From positions 1 to 17,423 of the forward strand of contig JACSSB010000245.1 in NCBI GenBank assembly GCA_014879435.1: DNA of 17,423 bases, written 5' to 3'. Source of the stretch: Phycisphaerales bacterium. GTDB taxonomy: Bacteria > Pseudomonadota > Gammaproteobacteria > Competibacterales > Competibacteraceae. Below the pieces are notes generated by a model. That model was not told the DNA's origin and did no database searches. It was given only the letters and a program-made list of their open reading frames with translations. Every line of letters starts with the position of its first letter. Within the stretch, counting starts at the first letter, position 1. Made by a program: the position numbers and the translations under genes. Shown here in pieces: positions 13,839-17,423 of this stretch.

Positions 13839-16800
13839 TTAATGGGATTCCATTCCAGGTTGCTGCTCATAGCGCAGTTGTACCCGGTCGGCACCGACCA
13901 GCTCGCGTAACCGACGCAGCAGTGCCTCGCACGGCTTGACCCGCCAGTCCGCCCCGAGCGCCAGTTCTACCCACGCGCCAGAACCGAAGTAATCCACCCA
14001 CACTGCGCAACGTCCACCGGCACGATACTCGGCCAGCACCGCAGCCACCTCCCGCAACACCCCCGCCGCGCATTGGTGTGCGCTCAACTGCAACCGCAGC
14101 CTTTGCGCACGTTCGGCACGCGCCGCATCCAAATCCAGTACCTGTTCGACGTTCAGGCGCGTGGTCTGGTTGAACTCATCCCAACCCAAGCTCCCACGCA
14201 CCAATAAAATGGCACCTTCGACGATCAAAGCGCGATGCTCTTCGTATATCTCTGGAAAAAGGCGCAGCTCAGTCCGCCCGCCGCCATCGTCTAGGGTGAC
14301 AAAGGCGATGCGCCCACCGCGATTGGCGGGGCGAGTCCGCAGACTGACCACTAATCCAGCGATCAGCAGGGTGCGACCATTGCGCCGGGTAGTACCGCCG
14401 CTGTATTCACCCAAATCGCGCAGCCGAGTCGCACCCAATGCGGCCAATTCCGCTTCCAGCCGCTGGATCGGGTGCCCGGTCAGATACACACCCAGGGTTT
14501 CCTTTTCACCCCGCAAGCGCTCTTCTTCGTCCCACTCCTCCCTTTGCAGATTTCCACTCCAGTGCCCTGCGGACGCTGCACCCTCCTCCGATGACTGCTC
14601 CACCGCTTCCGATCCCACACTGGAGGACGGAGATGGCGCTGGCGCTTCTCCCGTGGCTAATCCGAACAGATCATTCTGCCCGGCCACATGATTGCGGGAA
14701 TGTTGCTCGGCCAGTTGCAGCGCTTCTGGCAAATAGGCCATCAGAGTGGCCCGATTCGAGCCGAAGCCATCACAAGCCCCGGAGCGAATCAACGCCTCTA
14801 ACACCCGACGATTCAGCTTGCGCAAATCGACCCGCTGGCACAGATCGAACAGGTCGCGGTACGCACCATTCTGCTCGCGCTCGCGCAGCAAGGCTTCGAT
14901 AGCGCCCTCGCCCACCCCTTTGATCGCACCCAAACCGTAGAGAATTTGATCCGGGCCACTCACCGTGAAGCGGTAGTTGGAAGCGTTGATGGCTGGAGGT
15001 GCCAGCTTCAGCTTCATCCGCCGACATTCCTCAATGAACACCACCACCTTATCGGTTTTGTCCATATCCGAGGACAGTACCGCCGCCATGAAGGCCGCTG
15101 GATAATGCGCTTTCAACCAAGCCGTCTGGTAAGAGACGAGGGCATAGGCGGCACTATGGCTCTTGTTAAAACCGTAACCCGCAAATTTCTCCATCAAATC
15201 AAAAATATAAGATGCCGTCTCGGATTCGACTTGGTGATCAATCGAACCTTGAACAAAGGTCTCGCGCTGCTTCGCCATTTCCTCCGGCTTCTTCTTGCCC
15301 ATGGCACGCCGCAGTAAATCCGCCCCGCCCAAGGTGTATCCCGCCAGCACCTGAGCGATCTGCATGACCTGTTCTTGATAGAGAATGACGCCGTAAGTGG
15401 GCTGCAGAATCGTCGCCAGCGCCGGATGGGGATATTCGATGCGAGCACGACCGTGCTTGCGGTCGATGAAATCATCGACCATACCCGATTGCAGCGGTCC
15501 TGGTCGGAACAGCGCTACCAAAGCCACGATATCCTCGAAACAATCCGGTTGCAGGCGGCGGATCAGATCCTTCATCCCACTGGATTCCAACTGGAACACC
15601 GCCGTGGTCTGGTAACGCTTCAATAATTCAAAGGTCGGCGCGTCGTTGAGGGGAATTAGGCTGATATCGAGCGCCGACGCGCCCGCCGCCGCCCGTTCGT
15701 TGATGGTCCGCACCGCCCAATCGATGATGGTCAGGGTGCGCAGCCCCAGAAAGTCGAACTTCACCAACCCAGCCGATTCAACATCATCCTTGTCGAATTG
15801 GGTGACTACCCCCGCCTCGCCCTCTTCGCAATACAGCGGGGAAAAATCGGTCAGGGTGGATGGCGCGATCACTACTCCACCAGCGTGCTTGCCAACGTTG
15901 CGTGCCAACCCTTCCAGCTTGCGCGCCAGATCGATCAAGGCACGGACTTCCTCGTCGTTCTCGTACAGCCGCCGCAGTTCCACTTCCTGTTCGATGGCCT
16001 TGTCCAAGGTCATGCCGATCTCGAAGGGGATCAGCTTGGCGATGCGATCGACATAGCCATAAGGATGACCGAGCACCCGACCGACATCGCGCACCACCGC
16101 TTTGGCCGCCATGGTGCCGTGAGTGGCAATCTGCGATACCCGGTCGCGGCCGTAGCGCTGAGCAACATATTCAATCACCCGGTCGCGCCCTTCCATGCAG
16201 AAATCGATATCGAAATCCGGCATCGACACCCGTTCGGGATTGAGAAAGCGCTCAAACAGCAGATCGTAGGCCAGCGGGTCCAGATCGGTGATGCCCAAAG
16301 CATAGGCCACCAGCGACCCGGCACCGGAACCGCGCCCCGGTCCGACCGGAACCGCGTTGTTACGCGCCCATTGGATGAAATCGGCCACAATCAGGAAATA
16401 GCCGGGGAAACCCATCTGCAGGATGACTTTCAGCTCGATTTCCAGGCGTTGATCGTAGGCTTGGCGGCGCTCGGTAAAATCAGGCGCGCTGGGATCGAAT
16501 AAACGCCGCAGCCGCTGTTCGAGTCCGACGCGGGCCTGGGTCGAGAAATAATCTTCGGTATTGGTCTCCGCCGGAATGGGGAAATCCGGGAGTACGTTTT
16601 TACCCAGTTCCAGTTGCAAGTTGCAGCGGCGGGCGATTTCGACACTGTTTTCCAGTGCTTCCGGCAGATCGGCGAATAACTCGGCCATTTCGGCGGGTGA
16701 GCGCAGGTATTGCTGGTTGCTATAGCGGCGCGGTCGGCGCGGATCGTCCAGGGTCACGCCGTCGTGGATGCAGACCCGCGTTTCGTGCGCTTCGAAATCC

Positions 16801-17411
16801 TCGCGCTGGAGAAAACAGACCTCGTTAGTGGCCACCATCGGCGTTGCGGTCGCCACAGCTAGATCCAGCGCGGCTTGCAGATACTCTTCTTCCTGAGCGC
16901 GGCCGGTGCGTTGCACTTCCAGATAAAAGCGATCAGGGAACAATTGCTGCCATTCGCTCAGCCAGAGTCGGGCCTGATCCATACGGTCGTTCAACAACGC
17001 CTGACCCAGTTCGCCCTCTCGCCCCCCGGAGAGTGCGATCAGTCCTTCGGTATTACCGGCGAGCCAACGGTAATCCAGCACCGGCACCCCGCGTTGCTGA
17101 CCTTCGAGATAGCCACGGCTGACCAAGCGGGTCATGTGGCGATAACCGTGTAGATTTTGGCAGAGCAACACCAGCCGCGTGGGTTCCTCGTCGCGCCGCA
17201 CCCAGACTTCGACGCCGACGATGGGTTTGATCCCGGCAGCGAGTGCCGCTTTGTAGAATTTGATCAGCGCGAACAGGTTACTCATGTCGGTGACCGCCAC
17301 TGCGGGCATTCCAGCGGTAGCAACCTGCTGCACTAACTTTTTGACGCGGACCAACCCATCCACCAGCGAATATTCGGTGTGCAGGCGCAGATGGACGAAA
17401 GCACGGCTCAT
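13839..17411 (-). CDS. dnaE: DNA polymerase III, alpha subunit
   Basis: Replicative polymerase subunit; complete at 1190 residues (E. coli 1160). It opens with the PHP domain (FVHLRLHTEYSLVDGL, AAGIKPIVGVEVW). The catalytic aspartates are Asp401 and Asp403 in MPDFDIDFCMEGRDR, the same numbers as E. coli, and Asp553 in VKFDFLGLRTL, equivalent to Asp555. Finger motifs include RPGPLQSGMVDDFIDRKHG, YQEQVMQIAQVLAGY and KSHSAAYA. The beta-clamp motif QNDLF is at 912-916. A Ser/Ala/Glu-rich linker at about 920-952 explains most of the extra length. An OB fold (ARPANRGGRIAFVTLDD region) and a tau-binding tail follow. GAGGGG lies 5 nt before the ATG. The gene converges on nusB; accA, its frequent downstream neighbour in gammaproteobacteria, is not there. 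Confidence 0.98.
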   Translation of the reverse strand: MSRAFVHLRLHTEYSLVDGLVRVKKLVQQVATAGMPAVAVTDMSNLFALIKFYKAALAAGIKPIVGVEVWVRRDEEPTRLVLLCQNLHGYRHMTRLVSRGYLEGQQRGVPVLDYRWLAGNTEGLIALSGGREGELGQALLNDRMDQARLWLSEWQQLFPDRFYLEVQRTGRAQEEEYLQAALDLAVATATPMVATNEVCFLQREDFEAHETRVCIHDGVTLDDPRRPRRYSNQQYLRSPAEMAELFADLPEALENSVEIARRCNLQLELGKNVLPDFPIPAETNTEDYFSTQARVGLEQRLRRLFDPSAPDFTERRQAYDQRLEIELKVILQMGFPGYFLIVADFIQWARNNAVPVGPGRGSGAGSLVAYALGITDLDPLAYDLLFERFLNPERVSMPDFDIDFCMEGRDRVIEYVAQRYGRDRVSQIATHGTMAAKAVVRDVGRVLGHPYGYVDRIAKLIPFEIGMTLDKAIEQEVELRRLYENDEEVRALIDLARKLEGLARNVGKHAGGVVIAPSTLTDFSPLYCEEGEAGVVTQFDKDDVESAGLVKFDFLGLRTLTIIDWAVRTINERAAAGASALDISLIPLNDAPTFELLKRYQTTAVFQLESSGMKDLIRRLQPDCFEDIVALVALFRPGPLQSGMVDDFIDRKHGRARIEYPHPALATILQPTYGVILYQEQVMQIAQVLAGYTLGGADLLRRAMGKKKPEEMAKQRETFVQGSIDHQVESETASYIFDLMEKFAGYGFNKSHSAAYALVSYQTAWLKAHYPAAFMAAVLSSDMDKTDKVVVFIEECRRMKLKLAPPAINASNYRFTVSGPDQILYGLGAIKGVGEGAIEALLREREQNGAYRDLFDLCQRVDLRKLNRRVLEALIRSGACDGFGSNRATLMAYLPEALQLAEQHSRNHVAGQNDLFGLATGEAPAPSPSSSVGSEAVEQSSEEGAASAGHWSGNLQREEWDEEERLRGEKETLGVYLTGHPIQRLEAELAALGATRLRDLGEYSGGTTRRNGRTLLIAGLVVSLRTRPANRGGRIAFVTLDDGGGRTELRLFPEIYEEHRALIVEGAILLVRGSLGWDEFNQTTRLNVEQVLDLDAARAERAQRLRLQLSAHQCAAGVLREVAAVLAEYRAGGRCAVWVDYFGSGAWVELALGADWRVKPCEALLRRLRELVGADRVQLRYEQQPGMESH

Positions 17412-17423
17412 GCTGGCCCCTCG

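Overview
The window is ordinary, largely housekeeping chromosome from a GC-rich proteobacterium, most likely a gammaproteobacterium. Three things point there: the gene order glyA-nrdR-ribD-ribE-ribBA-ribH-nusB, a DnaE whose catalytic residues sit at the same positions as in E. coli, and the AldB/ExaC-type aldehyde dehydrogenase. Genus cannot be read from the sequence. I see no tRNA, rRNA, CRISPR array, transposase, phage gene or defence locus.

Left part (1-6615): a partial NAD-dependent aldehyde dehydrogenase runs off the left edge on the minus strand. It is divergent from a large fused HyuA/HyuB protein of the 5-oxoprolinase type. The 369-bp divergent gap holds an AT-rich tract and a possible 17-codon leader ORF. 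The oxoprolinase gene converges on a yciA-type acyl-CoA thioesterase. Between them lie three copies of a 62-bp palindromic repeat of REP type. The thioesterase is in turn divergent from an AcuC-like histone-deacetylase-family amidohydrolase. The promoter region between these two carries a perfect TATAAT box and a 12-bp perfect palindrome.

Middle (6753-7712): a zinc-free MDR quinone-oxidoreductase-like gene of looser composition than its neighbours.

Right part (7910-13660): a co-directional block. GlyA makes glycine and one-carbon units. NrdR represses ribonucleotide reductase genes. RibD, RibE, RibBA and RibH cover riboflavin synthesis, and NusB is a transcription antitermination factor. Gaps are 27, -1, 160, 2, 34 and 3 bp, so this is probably one operon with a possible internal leader before ribE. 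The C-terminal half of RibBA has lost the GTP cyclohydrolase II zinc and catalytic motifs (the proteobacterial RibBX type), so a separate RibA must be encoded elsewhere. nusB then converges on a complete minus-strand dnaE, and a fourth, longer copy of the repeat lies between them.

The main non-genic signal is that all four repeat copies sit in the two convergent junctions and nowhere else. I did not find a convincing undescribed system. The most useful second looks are the repeat family and its placement, the oxoprolinase leader ORF, the glyA leader hairpins, the palindrome in the acuC-like promoter, and the degenerate RibBA domain.
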